The notes below the pieces were generated by a model. The model ran no database searches, was not told the origin of the DNA, and was given only the letters and a program-made list of their open reading frames with translations. From assembly GCF_000787775.1 (NCBI RefSeq), contig NZ_BBPM01000039.1, positions 27,698 to 76,149 on the forward strand: a DNA stretch of 48,452 nucleotides, read 5' to 3'. Both the position numbers and the translations under genes were made by a program. This DNA is from Streptacidiphilus carbonis. GTDB lineage: Bacteria; Actinomycetota; Actinomycetes; Streptomycetales; Streptomycetaceae. Shown here piece by piece: positions 34,477 through 45,500 of the stretch (the first letter of the stretch is position 1; the number at the start of each line of letters is the position of its first letter).

Positions 34477-37400
34477 ATGTACGAGCTGAACCGGGTCCGC
34501 CTGTACTCCATCGGCCCCGCCGGTGCGCGGTACGCCGACACCGTGCTCGACCTGAGCGGTGTCGGCGACCCGGTGCCGGAGCCGGCGCCGAGCCAGCCCG
34601 GCTTCTTCGACGAGGAGCAGAGCGGCCCGCCGCGCCGTCCGGCCCCGGCCGGCGTGCTGTTCCTGGAGAACGGCGGCGGCAAGTCGGTGCTGCTCAAGCT
34701 GATCTTCTCGGTGATGCTGCCGGGCCACCGCAACACCCTGGGCGGCGCCAGCTCCGGCGTGCTGCGCAAGTTCCTGCTCGCCGACGACTGCGGTCATGTC
34801 GCCCTGGAGTGGCAGCACACCCTCACCGGCGAGACCGTGGTGGTCGGCAAGGTCAGCGAGTGGCGCGGCCGCCAGGTCTCCACCGATCCGCGCAAGTTCG
34901 CCGAGGCCTGGTACTCCTTCCGGCCGGGCCCCGGCCTCAGCCTGGACGGCCTCCCGGTCGCCGAGCGCACCACCTTCCTGCCCGCCCCGGGCCAGGAAGC
35001 GCCCACCGTCAGTGCCAAGGGCCGCCGTCGCACCATGAAGGGCTTCCGCGACGCCCTCACCGAGGCCGGCAAGGCCGACCCCACCCTGGACCTGGTCTGG
35101 GAGGAGGGCCACGACCGCTGGATCGAGCACCTGGGCGGCCTCGGCCTGGACCCCGAACTCTTCCGCTACCAGCGCGAGATGAACGCCGACGAGGGCGAGG
35201 CCGCAGGCCTGTTCGCGGTGCGGAACGACGCCGACTTCACCGACCTGCTGCTGCGCGCCGTCACCGACACCCGGGACACCGACGGCCTGGCCGACCTGGT
35301 GCACGGCTTCGCCAACAAGCTGGGCCGCCGCGCCGAGCTCACCGCCGAACGCGACTTCACCTCCGGCTCGCTGGACCTGCTGCGCCGCATCGCCGAGGCG
35401 GCCACCGCCCGTGAGTCGGTCCGCGAGACCCACCGCTCCGCCGAACGCCGCACCCGTCGGCTGGCCCGCACCCTGGCCGCCCGCGCCGCCACCGAGCGGG
35501 ACCAGGTCCGCGAGCTGGCCGAGCAGGTCGCCGAGGCGGCGGCCGCCGTCGCCGACGCCGAGGACGGCCGCACCCGGCAATCGCTGATCACCGCCGAACT
35601 GACCCACCGTCATGCCAGTCTCGCGCTGGCCGCGGGCACCGGCACCGCCGCCGGGCTGCGCAAGGAGCTGCTGGAGGCCAGGACCCTGCACTCCGCCTGG
35701 CAGGCGACGGAGCTGGTGCTCCGTCACCGCGCCGCCGCGGACCGCTCGGCGCGGATGTCGGTCGCCATCCGGGAGGCCGAACGCGACGCCGCCCCGGCCC
35801 TGGCCGCCCGGACCCGGGCCGCCCGTGCGCTGGTCGGAGCGCTGGAGACGGCAGCAGCCGCGGCCGAGGCGCAGGCCGACAGCGAGGAGCAGCGGGCCGA
35901 CGCGCTCCAGGCCGAGGGCGAGACCGCCCGCCGCGACGCCACCGCCGCCGCGACCGCCGCGCAGAAGGGCCGCAGCGAGAGCGAGCATCTGCGCCAGCGC
36001 CTCGCCGAGGTGGAGCAGGAGACCCAGGCCGCGGTCCGCTCGGGCTGGATCGACTCCGCCAACGCGGCTCCGGACGCTGAAGCGGTGGACCCGGCCCGCG
36101 CCGCCCTGGCCGCCTCCGACGCCGAGAAGGACGCCACCGCGGCCTGGGACCAGGCCCGTTCGGTCGCCGACCGGGCCGCCGCCCGCGCCCGCGAGGCCGC
36201 GGCCCGCGGTGCCAGGGCCGAACTGGCCGCCGCCCGCGCCAGCGACGGTCTCGCCGCCGCCGAGACCGCGCTGGCCGCCGAACAGGACGCGGCGGCCCAA
36301 CTCGCCGCGGAACCCCGCGCCGCCGAACTCCTGGGCGTCCAGCCGGGTGAGCTGACCCCGGACGCCCTCGACCGCTCCGCCGACAGCCTGCGCGAACTGC
36401 TGGACGAGTCCGTCACCGCCGCCGAGCGCACCCTGTTCGAGCTCAGGACGGCCGCCGCCGCCGACTCCCGGGTCCTGGCCGCCCTCGGCGACGGCGGGCT
36501 GCTGCCGCCCGGACCCGACGTCCTGGCCACCGTGGAGTACCTGGGCGAACACGGCGTCCCGGCGCTGCCCGGCTGGCGCTACCTGGCCCAGTCGGTGGAC
36601 CCGGCCGACCACGACCGGATCCTCGACGCCCGCCCGCAGCTGGTGGACGGCGTCATCGTGACCGACCCGGCCGCGCTGGAACGGGCCAGGGAGACGTTGG
36701 CCGCAGCAGCCCTGCTGCCCCGTTCCGCCGTCGCCGTCGGCACTGCGGCAGCCCTGCTCGCCCCGGTCACCGCCGAGAGCACCGGACTGTTCCTGGTCCC
36801 GCCGAACCCGGCCATGCACGACGAGAACGCCGCCGACGAGGAGCGCCGCCAGCTCCGCGACCGGGCCACCGCCAGGGACGAGCAGATCCGCTCGCTGGCC
36901 GCCCGCCTCGGCGCCGACCGGATGGTCGGCGGCCGGCTGGCGTCCTGGCGCGCCCGCTGTCCCGACGGCCGTCTCGCCGCCTTGGAGCACAGCGCCGAGG
37001 CCGCCCGCACCGCCCTGGAACTGGCCTCCGCCGAGCTCGCCTCGGCCCGCGCCGAACACCAGGAGGCCGACGCCGACCTGCAGCAGGCCTCCCGGCTCCG
37101 CGACGAGCGCGGCGAGGCCGCCCAGCAGGCCCGCCGACGCGCCGACGCGCTGGCCGGACTCGCCTTCCGGCTGCGCGAGCGGGCCGGCTGGACCGGCCGA
37201 CTGCGCGAGCTGGCCGACGAGACCGCCCAGGCCGAGCAGCGCCAGCAACTCTGCACCGAGCGCGCCCAGGCCGCCGACGAGGACCGGCGTGCCGCCCAGC
37301 GCGCCGCCGACGACGCCCGCCGCACCGTCCGCGCGCTGCGGGCCGAACGGGCCGAACTGCCCAGCGCCGAGGACGACACCGCCGAGTCCGGTGCGTACCC

Positions 37401-39090
37401 CGCCGAGGGGACCACCGCCTCGCTTCCCGCCCTGCGGGAGGCCCACCGCGCCGCCTCCCAGCTCTACGAACAGGTCGGCGTCGGGGCCGACCTGCGCGCC
37501 GAGCAGGCCCGCGCCGAGAGCGACGAGTCCGCCGCCCGCACCGAGCTGGACCGGCTCACCAACAAGGTCCGCACCCGCGCCGAGGAGCTGCTGACCACCC
37601 CCGACGGCGCCGACGCCCCCGGCCGGCAGGCCGCCGCCGCCCGCGCCGAGGACCTCGTGCAGACCATCGAGGGCCGCGCCTCGGCCGCCAGCGAGCAGCT
37701 CGGCCGGCTGCGCGGCGAGGCCGAACGCAGCGCCCCGGTCACCGGGGACGCCCACACCGAGCTGCCCGACGAGCTGGTCCCGGCCGACACCGACCACGCC
37801 CAGGGGCTGCTCCGGGCCGCCACCGCCGAGCTGGCCGGCCGAACCGATCTGCTGACCGCCGCCCGTTCGGCCCACAACGAGCTGCAGCGCGCCCTGGAGG
37901 CCACCCAGCACGCCGCCGCCGAGTTCGACGAGACGGCGGCCCAGCTCCGGGACGGCCTGCGGGAGCCCGCCGCCGCCCCCGAGGGCGAGGACGAGACACC
38001 CCCGCCCTACCAGGGCGCCCTGGCCGAGGCCCGGCAGACCGCCGCCGACGGCCGCCGCTCCCTGCGCGCCGCCGTCGCCGACCTGGCCGCCGCCGACCTC
38101 GCCGTCCGCGACGCCTCGGACGCCCTGGTCCGGCACGCCAACTCGACCCGCTACGAGGCCGTCCGCACCCCCGCCCGCCAGCAGATCCGGGAACTCCCCG
38201 CCGCCGCGCTGCCCGAGCACGCCGCGGCCTGGGCGGTCGCCTTCGCCCCCCGGCTGCGGGTCCTGAGCGACGAGTTGGAGCAGCTGGAACGCAACCGCGA
38301 CAGCATCGTGGACCGGCTGCGCGGGCTGGTCGAGACCTCACTGGCCACCCTGCGCGCCGCCCAGCGGCTCTCCCGGCTGCCCGAGGGCCTGGGGGAGTGG
38401 TCCGGCCAGGAGTTCCTCCGGATCCGCTTCGAGGATCCGGACCACGCCGTGCTCACCGAGCGCCTCGGCGTGGTCATCGACGAGGCCACCCGCGCCGCCG
38501 TCCGCCGCACCGGCGCGGCGAGCGGCACCAGCGACTGGGGCCGCAGGGACGGGATGTCGCTGCTGCTGCGCGGCGTGCACGCGGCCGTCGAGCCCAAGGG
38601 CGTCGCCGTGGAGATCCTCAAGCCGGACGCGGTGCTCCGCGCCGAAAGGGTGTCGGTCAGCCAGATGTCGGACGTCTTCTCCGGCGGCCAGTTGCTCACC
38701 GCCGCCATCGCCCTCTACTGCACCATGGCCGCGCTGCGCGCCAACGACCGCGGCCAGGCCCGGCTGGCCCACGCCGGCACGCTGTTCCTGGACAACCCGA
38801 TCGGCCGCGCCAACGCCACCTATCTGATCGAGCTGCAGCGCGCGGTGGCCTCGGCCCTCGGCGTCCAGCTGATCTACACCACCGGCCTGCTGGACGCCAA
38901 TGCGCTGGCGGAATTCCCACTGATCATCCGGCTGCGCAACGACGCCGACTTGAGGGCCGGCCTCAAGTACATCTCGGTCGAGGAGCATCTGCGCCCCGGC
39001 CTGCCCGAAATCGACCCGGAGGAGGCGGACATCCACGGCGAGGTCACCGCCACCCGGATGTTCCGCCGCCCGGTGGAGGCCACCACCTGA
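34477..39090 (+). CDS. SMC/MukB/JetC-like coiled-coil ATPase
   Basis: 1537 residues. The head domain has a Walker A-like LENGGGKSV near residues 63-71 (Lys69), without the usual first Gly. Long Ala/Glu/Arg-rich coiled coils run over about 310-655 and 800-1150, with a hinge-like globular region at about 660-790 (LPGWRYLAQSVDPADHDRIL). Near the C-terminus are the ABC signature FSGGQ (1401-1405) and Walker B LFLDNP (1436-1441). Asn1440 stands where most SMC ATPases have the catalytic Glu. The size matches MukB/JetC. It should form a ring with the two upstream products and act on DNA topology or invading plasmids. No nuclease gene follows. Confidence 0.82.
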   Translation: MYELNRVRLYSIGPAGARYADTVLDLSGVGDPVPEPAPSQPGFFDEEQSGPPRRPAPAGVLFLENGGGKSVLLKLIFSVMLPGHRNTLGGASSGVLRKFLLADDCGHVALEWQHTLTGETVVVGKVSEWRGRQVSTDPRKFAEAWYSFRPGPGLSLDGLPVAERTTFLPAPGQEAPTVSAKGRRRTMKGFRDALTEAGKADPTLDLVWEEGHDRWIEHLGGLGLDPELFRYQREMNADEGEAAGLFAVRNDADFTDLLLRAVTDTRDTDGLADLVHGFANKLGRRAELTAERDFTSGSLDLLRRIAEAATARESVRETHRSAERRTRRLARTLAARAATERDQVRELAEQVAEAAAAVADAEDGRTRQSLITAELTHRHASLALAAGTGTAAGLRKELLEARTLHSAWQATELVLRHRAAADRSARMSVAIREAERDAAPALAARTRAARALVGALETAAAAAEAQADSEEQRADALQAEGETARRDATAAATAAQKGRSESEHLRQRLAEVEQETQAAVRSGWIDSANAAPDAEAVDPARAALAASDAEKDATAAWDQARSVADRAAARAREAAARGARAELAAARASDGLAAAETALAAEQDAAAQLAAEPRAAELLGVQPGELTPDALDRSADSLRELLDESVTAAERTLFELRTAAAADSRVLAALGDGGLLPPGPDVLATVEYLGEHGVPALPGWRYLAQSVDPADHDRILDARPQLVDGVIVTDPAALERARETLAAAALLPRSAVAVGTAAALLAPVTAESTGLFLVPPNPAMHDENAADEERRQLRDRATARDEQIRSLAARLGADRMVGGRLASWRARCPDGRLAALEHSAEAARTALELASAELASARAEHQEADADLQQASRLRDERGEAAQQARRRADALAGLAFRLRERAGWTGRLRELADETAQAEQRQQLCTERAQAADEDRRAAQRAADDARRTVRALRAERAELPSAEDDTAESGAYPAEGTTASLPALREAHRAASQLYEQVGVGADLRAEQARAESDESAARTELDRLTNKVRTRAEELLTTPDGADAPGRQAAAARAEDLVQTIEGRASAASEQLGRLRGEAERSAPVTGDAHTELPDELVPADTDHAQGLLRAATAELAGRTDLLTAARSAHNELQRALEATQHAAAEFDETAAQLRDGLREPAAAPEGEDETPPPYQGALAEARQTAADGRRSLRAAVADLAAADLAVRDASDALVRHANSTRYEAVRTPARQQIRELPAAALPEHAAAWAVAFAPRLRVLSDELEQLERNRDSIVDRLRGLVETSLATLRAAQRLSRLPEGLGEWSGQEFLRIRFEDPDHAVLTERLGVVIDEATRAAVRRTGAASGTSDWGRRDGMSLLLRGVHAAVEPKGVAVEILKPDAVLRAERVSVSQMSDVFSGGQLLTAAIALYCTMAALRANDRGQARLAHAGTLFLDNPIGRANATYLIELQRAVASALGVQLIYTTGLLDANALAEFPLIIRLRNDADLRAGLKYISVEEHLRPGLPEIDPEEADIHGEVTATRMFRRPVEATT

Positions 39091-39120
39091 CCAGCCGTCA
39101 GGGCCCGTTCCGGGGCACGG

Positions 39121-39375
39121 TCAGAACCGCCGCCGCGCGGCCCTGCGCCGCTGTACGTCGGCCTGCAGCGCGATGCCCGCGTCCAGCAGGAACCAGGTCG
39201 TCAGGAAGATCCCCGCGCCGGTAACGGCCAATGCCAACGGGGTGTAGTCGGCATGCGCGGCCGAGCCGACGATCGTGAACATCAGTGCGTTCAGCGTGAA
39301 TCCCGCTGCCACCAGCAGCCGGGCCCGCGCCTTGCGCGACCTGTCCGAAACCCGACCCGCCACGCACGCCCCCAC
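39121..39375 (-). CDS. Small two-span membrane protein
   Basis: 84 residues. Two hydrophobic segments (LLVAAGFTLNALMFTIVG and LALAVTGAGIFLTTWFLL) are flanked by an Arg-rich N-terminus and a basic tail RRRAARRRF. Similar small proteins are widespread in streptomycetes without known function. It converges on the SMC gene with 30 bp between stops. The choice among N-terminal starts is uncertain. Confidence 0.7.
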   Translation of the reverse strand: MGACVAGRVSDRSRKARARLLVAAGFTLNALMFTIVGSAAHADYTPLALAVTGAGIFLTTWFLLDAGIALQADVQRRRAARRRF

Positions 39376-39388
39376 GCCTCACCGAACA

Positions 39389-39420
39389 CCGAACAACCAC
39401 CGAACAACCACCGAACGCAG
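39389..39420. repeat. Short tandem repeat CCGAACAACCA
   Basis: Two exact 11-bp copies (39389-39399 and 39400-39410) are preceded and followed by partial copies. The stretch lies in the small gap between the glpK 3' end and the membrane protein start. Confidence 0.6.
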
Positions 39421-39470
39421 AACAACCCACCGACCAGCACCGACTGGAGTCCTTCCCACCCCCGCCGGGC

Positions 39471-41048
39471 TCATGCCCCGCCCGGAACGGAGTCCTCGTC
39501 GATCCACCCCTTGGTCCGCTCCACCGCCTTCAGCCAGTTGCGGTGCTCCCGCTCCCGGGTCTCCTTCGCCATCCGCGGCGTCCACTCCGCGCCGCGGTGC
39601 CAGTTGGCCCGCAGGGTGTCCAGGTCCGGCCAGAAGCCGACGGCGAGTCCGGCCGCGTAGGCGGCGCCCAGGGCGGTGGTCTCCGCCACCAGCGGCCGCT
39701 CGACCGGCGCGTCCAGGACATCCGAGATGCTCTGCATCAGCAGGTTGTTGGCCGTCATCCCGCCGTCCACCCGGAGCGAGCTGAGGGTCACCCCGGAGTC
39801 CTTGGCCATGGCGTCGACGACCTCACGGGTCTGCCAGGCGGTCGCCTCCAGCACGGCGCGGGCCAGATGGCCCTTGTTCACGTAGCCGGTCAGCCCGGTG
39901 ATCACCCCGCGCGCGTCGGAGCGCCAGTACGGCGCGAACAGCCCGGAGAACGCCGGCACGATGTAGGCGCCGCCGTTGTCCTGCACCGTCGAGGCGAGCT
40001 CCTCGATCTCGGCGGCCGTGGAGATCAGCCCCAGCTGGTCGCGCAGCCACTGCACCAGCGAGCCGGTGACCGCGATCGACCCCTCCAGGGCGTAGACCGG
40101 CTTCTGGCCGCCGATCCGGTACCCCACCGTGGTCAGCAGGCCATGGTACGAATTCACGGCCTTCTCACCGGTGTTGAGCAGCAGAAAGGTGCCGGTGCCG
40201 TAGGTGCTCTTGGCCTCGCCCTGCTCGAAGCAGGTCTGCCCGAACAGCGCCGCCTGCTGGTCGCCCAGTGCGGACGCCACCGGCACACCCGCCAACTCGC
40301 CCACCGCGTGCCCGTACACCTCGGCCGAGGACCGGATCTCCGGCAGCAGCGCGGCCGGGACGGCGAAGGACTCCAGCAGACGCGCGTCCCACTCCAGGGT
40401 GTGCAGGTTCATCAGCATGGTGCGCGAGGCATTGGTGACGTCGGTGACGTGCACCCCGCCGTCGACGCCGCCGGTCAGGTTCCAGATCAGCCAGCTGTCC
40501 ATGGTGCCGAACAGCAGTTCCCCGGCCTCGGCCCGCTCGCGCAGCCCATCCACGTTGTCCAGCAGCCAGCGGATCTTCGGGCCGGCGAAGTAGCTGGTCA
40601 GCGGCAGCCCGGTCTCCCGGCGGAAGCGGTCCTTGCCGACGTTGCGGCCCAGTTCGCGGCAGAGCGCCTCGGTCCTGGTGTCCTGCCAGACGATGGCGTT
40701 GTGCACCGGTTCGCCGGTGCGGCGGTCCCACAGCAGGGTGGTCTCCCGCTGGTTGGTGATCCCGATCGCGCTCAGCTCCGCCGGACCGATGCCGGCCCGC
40801 CGCAGTGCCTCGGTGACCACCGACCGCACCCGGGTCCAGATCTCCGCGGCGTCGTGCTCCACCCAGCCGGGCCGGGGGAAGATCTGCCGGTGCTCCTGCT
40901 GCTCGACGGCGACGATCGCCCCGTCGGCGTCGAAGACGATGCAGCGGCTGGAGGTGGTGCCCTGGTCGATCGCGGCGATGTAGCGGCCCTGCGGCCGCCC
41001 CCCGGCGGCAGGTACGGCGGTGATGGTGGGGCGCGGCTCTGGAGACAT
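39471..41048 (-). CDS. glpK: Glycerol kinase
   Basis: 525 residues. [64 protein letters not shown] and [14 protein letters not shown] are GlpK signatures. It phosphorylates glycerol to glycerol 3-phosphate in the cytosol. The first ~20 residues are a Pro-rich extension beyond the usual ~500-residue core, and the start lacks a good Shine-Dalgarno, so the exact start is less certain than the gene. No glpF or glpD is adjacent. In other bacteria GlpK is a target of PTS regulation; crr and ptsI lie 6-8 kb away. Confidence 0.95.
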   Translation of the reverse strand: MSPEPRPTITAVPAAGGRPQGRYIAAIDQGTTSSRCIVFDADGAIVAVEQQEHRQIFPRPGWVEHDAAEIWTRVRSVVTEALRRAGIGPAELSAIGITNQRETTLLWDRRTGEPVHNAIVWQDTRTEALCRELGRNVGKDRFRRETGLPLTSYFAGPKIRWLLDNVDGLRERAEAGELLFGTMDSWLIWNLTGGVDGGVHVTDVTNASRTMLMNLHTLEWDARLLESFAVPAALLPEIRSSAEVYGHAVGELAGVPVASALGDQQAALFGQTCFEQGEAKSTYGTGTFLLLNTGEKAVNSYHGLLTTVGYRIGGQKPVYALEGSIAVTGSLVQWLRDQLGLISTAAEIEELASTVQDNGGAYIVPAFSGLFAPYWRSDARGVITGLTGYVNKGHLARAVLEATAWQTREVVDAMAKDSGVTLSSLRVDGGMTANNLLMQSISDVLDAPVERPLVAETTALGAAYAAGLAVGFWPDLDTLRANWHRGAEWTPRMAKETREREHRNWLKAVERTKGWIDEDSVPGGA

Positions 41049-41108
41049 GGAAAGAGTCTGCCAGCCGCTCCCCGTCCGCTCCACCGTCCCGGCACCGGTC
41101 TGCCCTGC

Positions 41109-41155
41109 GCCGACGCGCCCGCGAACCTCCCGGAGGCGTTCGCGGGCGCGTCGGC
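41109..41155. terminator. Perfect 18-bp hairpin after the SDR gene
   Basis: GCCGACGCGCCCGCGAAC (41109-41126) and its exact complement (41138-41155) enclose an 11-nt loop that itself can pair CTCC/GGAG. It lies between the reverse-strand SDR stop and the glpK start. No T-run is present. Confidence 0.8.
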
Positions 41156-41172
41156 AGCGGGTCGACCGTGCG

Positions 41173-41886
41173 TCAGGAGGCCAGTCGGGCACCGCCGTCC
41201 ACCGGCAGCACGATTCCGGTGGTGTACGTGTTCTCCACCAGGAAGCCGATGGCGTGCGCCACCTCCTCCGGGCGGCCGGGCCGCCCCATCGGGGTGCCGG
41301 AACAGGCTCCGGCGACCACATCGCCCCGGCCCTCCTCGGGCACCCAGTCCCACCACGGGGTGTCGATCACCCCCGGCGACACCGCGTTGACCCGGCGCGG
41401 CGCCAGTTCCGCCGCGAGGATCCTGGCGGCCGTCTCAACCGCCGCGTTGGACGAACCGAGCACGGCCAGACCCGCCCCGCTCAACTGCGAGCTCACCGCG
41501 CCCAGCAGGGTCACCGAGCCGTCCGCCCGCAGCGTCGGCAGTGCGGCCTTCACCGTCAGCAGCTGCGGAATCAGCTTGCCCTCGCTGTGCCGTCGCAGCT
41601 CCGCCCCGGTCAGCTCCAGCAGCGGGGTGATCCCGCCCCGGGGCGACACGGTCACCACCAGGTGGTCGAACGGTCCGGTCTCGCCGAAGAACGCGGCCAG
41701 TTGCTCCTCGTCGCCGGCGTCCAGAGTCCGGCCCTCGACGCCCTCGCCCAGCAGCTTGAGCGCGGACTCCAGGCGGTCGGCGCTGCGGCCGGCCACGACG
41801 ACTCCGTAGCCGCGGTCGCGGAGCAGCTCGGCGGTGGCCAGGCCGATCCCGGAGGTCCCGCCGACGATCACTACACGTTCAGACAT
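41173..41886 (-). CDS. SDR-family oxidoreductase with altered active site
   Basis: 237 residues. [18 protein letters not shown] is the nucleotide-binding motif, [16 protein letters not shown] the later signature, and the end reads [12 protein letters not shown]. At the YxxxK position the chain has [19 protein letters not shown], so Leu and Asn replace the catalytic Tyr and Lys. The gene is divergent from the TetR regulator, and its start lies 39 bp from a perfect operator-like inverted repeat, so it is very probably the TetR target. The ATG at 41886 is preferred over one at 41919. Substrate unknown. Confidence 0.88.
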   Translation of the reverse strand: MSERVVIVGGTSGIGLATAELLRDRGYGVVVAGRSADRLESALKLLGEGVEGRTLDAGDEEQLAAFFGETGPFDHLVVTVSPRGGITPLLELTGAELRRHSEGKLIPQLLTVKAALPTLRADGSVTLLGAVSSQLSGAGLAVLGSSNAAVETAARILAAELAPRRVNAVSPGVIDTPWWDWVPEEGRGDVVAGACSGTPMGRPGRPEEVAHAIGFLVENTYTTGIVLPVDGGARLAS

Positions 41887-41924
41887 GACGTCCGCTTCCC
41901 ATCCCTCCCGGTGACCCACTTTCG

Positions 41925-41963
41925 AGTCACTGTGCCTCGATTATGTAACGAGGCACAGTGACT
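41925..41963. promoter_or_regulatory. Perfect 15-bp inverted repeat, TetR-type operator
   Basis: AGTCACTGTGCCTCG (41925-41939) and CGAGGCACAGTGACT (41949-41963) flank the AT-rich spacer ATTATGTAA, which could contain -10 elements in both directions. It lies between the divergent SDR and tetR genes, 14 bp before the tetR ATG. Confidence 0.85.
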
Positions 41964-41977
41964 TGTAAAGTCGGACC

Positions 41978-42550
41978 ATGAACGAGACCACCCGCGCCCC
42001 CCAGGGGCGTCCCCGCAGCGAGAGCGCCCGCCGGGCGGTCCTCGACGCCGCCGTGGCCCTGGCCGTCCGCGACGGCTACGCGGCCGTCACCATCAAGGGC
42101 ATCGCCGAGGCCGCGGGTGTCGGCCGGCAGACCGTCTACCGCTGGTGGCCGACCCGGGGCGCGGTCCTGATCGAGGCGCTCGCCGAGATCGGCGCGGCCC
42201 ATGTGCTGCCCGAGCCCTCCGGCGATCCGCGCGCGGACCTGCGGCGCTTCCTCGACCGGACCTTCGCGCTGGCCGCCGAGGCGCCCGTGGCCAATGTGCT
42301 GCTCGGCATCACCGCCGACGCGGTGAGCGATCCGGGGCTGGCCGCGGTCCGGCGCGACTACATCTCCGGCCGCCGTGCTCTGCTGCGCGAGGCGCTGGAG
42401 CGCTGCGGCGACGCCTGGGCGGTGCCGGTGGACACCGTGGTGGACCTGGCCTTCGGTGCCATGTGGTACCGGCTGATGAACGAACACGCCTCGGTGGGAC
42501 CGCAGTTGACAGAGGAACTGCTCATTGTGGTCGACGCGCTGGCCCGCTAG
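41978..42550 (+). CDS. TetR-family repressor
   Basis: 190 residues. The N-terminal helix-turn-helix is AVLDAAVALAVRDGYAAVTIKGIAEAAGVGRQTVYRWWPTRGAVLIEALAEI (about residues 20-70, shown in family order). The C-terminal ligand domain has MWYRLMNEHASVGPQLTEELL. It should bind the 15-bp inverted repeat upstream and control itself and the divergent SDR. The inducer is unknown. Confidence 0.
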   Translation: MNETTRAPQGRPRSESARRAVLDAAVALAVRDGYAAVTIKGIAEAAGVGRQTVYRWWPTRGAVLIEALAEIGAAHVLPEPSGDPRADLRRFLDRTFALAAEAPVANVLLGITADAVSDPGLAAVRRDYISGRRALLREALERCGDAWAVPVDTVVDLAFGAMWYRLMNEHASVGPQLTEELLIVVDALAR

Positions 42551-45500
42551 CGCTATGTTGTTCTCAGCTGGAGAAAGACTCGTACTGAGAACAACCTGAG
42601 CGGAGCGCCGATGTCCTCCCAGGACCAGCCGCCGCAGGCCCAGTCCGAACAGGCCTGGCTCGCGGCCTACGACCCCCGGGCCTTCCCGCCGGTCGCGGTC
42701 ACTGTGGACGTGGTCGCTCTGACGCTGCGCCAGGACCGGCTGCACGTCCTGCTGGTCCAGCGCGCAGGCCCGCCGTTCCAGGGCCGCTGGGCGCTGCCCG
42801 GGGGCTTCGTCCGAGCCGGAGAGGAGGGCCTCGACCAAGCCGCGGCCCGCGAGCTCGCCGAGGAGACCGGAGTGGACACCGCCGCCCTGCGCCGGGTCCA
42901 CCTGGAACAGCTCGGCTCCTACGGCGCTCCCGCCCGCGACCCGCGGATGCACATCGTCTCCGTGGCCTACCTGGCGTTCGCCCCCGACCTGCCCGATCCG
43001 CAGGCGGGCACCGACGCGGCCGCGGCCGCCTGGGTACCGCTCGACGGGACCGATCCGACTGCCGGACCCCACAGGGGAGGGCCCAGCGGCCGGACCGGTC
43101 CCGCCGGGCACCCACTCGCGTTCGACCACGCCGCGATCCTCGCCGACGCCCTCGACCGGGCCCGTTCCAAGCTCGAGTACACCCCGCTGGCCACGGCCTT
43201 CCTCGGCTCCGAGTTCACCATCTCGGAACTGCGTTCGGTCTACGAGGAGATCTGGGGGGAGAAGCTGCACGCGGGCAACTTCCACCGCAAGGTCCTCTCC
43301 GTCCCCGGTTTCGTCGAGAGCACCGGCGGGACGGCGACCCGCGCCGGCAGCCGGGGCGGACCCAGGGCCCGCCTCTACCGCGCCGGCGACGCCCGCCTGC
43401 TCCACCCCGCACTCCTGCGGCCCGACCGCGAGGAGGCCGTTCGCTGACCCCGACCCGCAGGCCACGACCCCCGCACGCCCCGACCCGCAGGCATGGGCCG
43501 AGGCTGTCGCCGAGACGCTCGCCACATCCGTGCTGCTCCTCCACCACGGACCCGGTGTCGCCGACCGTCCCGACAACCCTCCGTCGGCCGCTCAACCAGC
43601 CGTTTCACCGGCAGCCCCGGCGACCGCCGGGCCGAGCGGGCAGCCGACCGCCGGTTCCGTGACAACGCCATGGCGCTCTTGGCCCGACCTGCCCCGTCAT
43701 GGCAGATTCAGTCCCGGCAACGAGGCCGACCGTCGGAGGCACCCGCATGATCAGCGCAGAGCAGCATGTCACCCCGCTCTGGACACCCGATCCGGCTCGC
43801 GCCGCGGCCTCCAACATGGCCCGATTCCAACGCTGGGCGGCCGAACACCACGGCGCCCCGACGGGTGACTACGCCGAACTGCACAGCTGGTCCACCGAGG
43901 ACCTCGACCGCTTCTGGACCGCCGTCACCGAGTGGTTCGACGTCCGCTTCTCCACCCCGCCGAACGCCGCCCTCGCCGACGCCTCCATGCCCGGCGCCGT
44001 CTGGTTCCCCGGCGCCCGGCTCAACTACGCCGAGCACGCCCTGCGCTTCGGTGAGGACCCGTCACACGCCGACCGCCCGGCGATCCTGCACCTGGACGAG
44101 GCCTCCACCGAGCCGACCGTGCTGTCCTGGGCCGAACTCCGCCGCCAGGTCGGCGCCCTGGCCGCCCGGCTGCGCGAACTGGGCGTCAGCCCCGGGGACC
44201 GGGTCAGCGCCTACGTCCCCAACGTCCCGCAGGCCGCCGTCGCCCTGCTGGCCACCGCCGCCGTCGGCGCCGTCTGGACCTCCTGCGCCCCCGACTTCGG
44301 CGCCCGCAGCGTGCTGGACCGGTTCCGCCAGCTCGAACCGGTGCTGCTCTTCGCCGTCGACGGCTACCGGTACGGCGGCAAGCAGCACGACCGCACCCAG
44401 ATCACCGCCGAGCTGCGCCGCGAACTCCCCTCGCTGCGCCATGTCGTGCACATCCCGCTGCTCGGCACCCCCGCTCCTGACACCGCCCTGGCCTGGGACG
44501 ACCTGATCAGCGGCGACGGGGACGGACCCGAGGGGCCGGTCTTCGAGCAGGTCCCGTTCGACCACCCGCTCTGGGTGCTCTACTCCTCCGGCACCACCGG
44601 CCTCCCCAAGGCCATCGTCCAGGGACACGGCGGCATCGTCGTCGAACACCTGAAGCAGGCCGGGCTGCACACCGACCTGGGTCCCGAGGACCGGTTCTTC
44701 TGGTACACCTCCACCGGCTGGATGATGTGGAACTTCCTGCTGGCAGGCCTGCTGGTCGGGGCCAGCATCGTCAGCTACGACGGCAGCCCCGGCTTCCCGG
44801 CCGTGGACGCCCAGTGGCGCGTTGCCGAGCGCTCCGGCGCAACGGTCTTCGGGACCTCGGCCGCGTACATCACCGCCTGCGCCAAGGGCGGCGTGCACCC
44901 GGGCCGCGACCTGGACCTCTCCCGGCTCCGTGCCATCGGCACCACCGGCTCCCCGCTGCCGCCCGACGGTTTCCGCTGGATCTACCAGGAGATCAGCCCC
45001 GACATCTGGCTGACCAGCGTCAGCGGCGGCACCGACCTCTGCAGCTGCTTCGTCGGCGGCGTGCCGACGCTGCCGGTGTACCTGGGGGAGATCCAGGCGC
45101 CCAGCCTGGGCGCGGCGGTCGAGTCCTGGGACGTACAGGGGAAGCCGCTGGTCGGCGACGTGGGCGAGCTGGTCTGCACCCGGCCGATCCCGTCGATGCC
45201 GCTGTACTTCTGGAACGACCCCGACGGCACCCGCTTCCACGACAGCTACTTCGACGTCTACCCGGGCGTCTGGCGGCACGGCGACTGGATCACGGTCACC
45301 GAGCGCGGCACCGTCGTCATCCACGGCCGCTCCGACTCGACCCTGAACCGACAGGGCGTCAGGATGGGCTCCGCCGACATCTACGAGGTGGTCGAGCGGC
45401 TGCCGCAGATCCGCGAATCCCTGGTGGTCGGCCTCGAACAGCCCGACGGCGGCTACTGGATGCCGCTGTTCGTGGTCCTCGCCGAGGGCGCCGTCCTGGA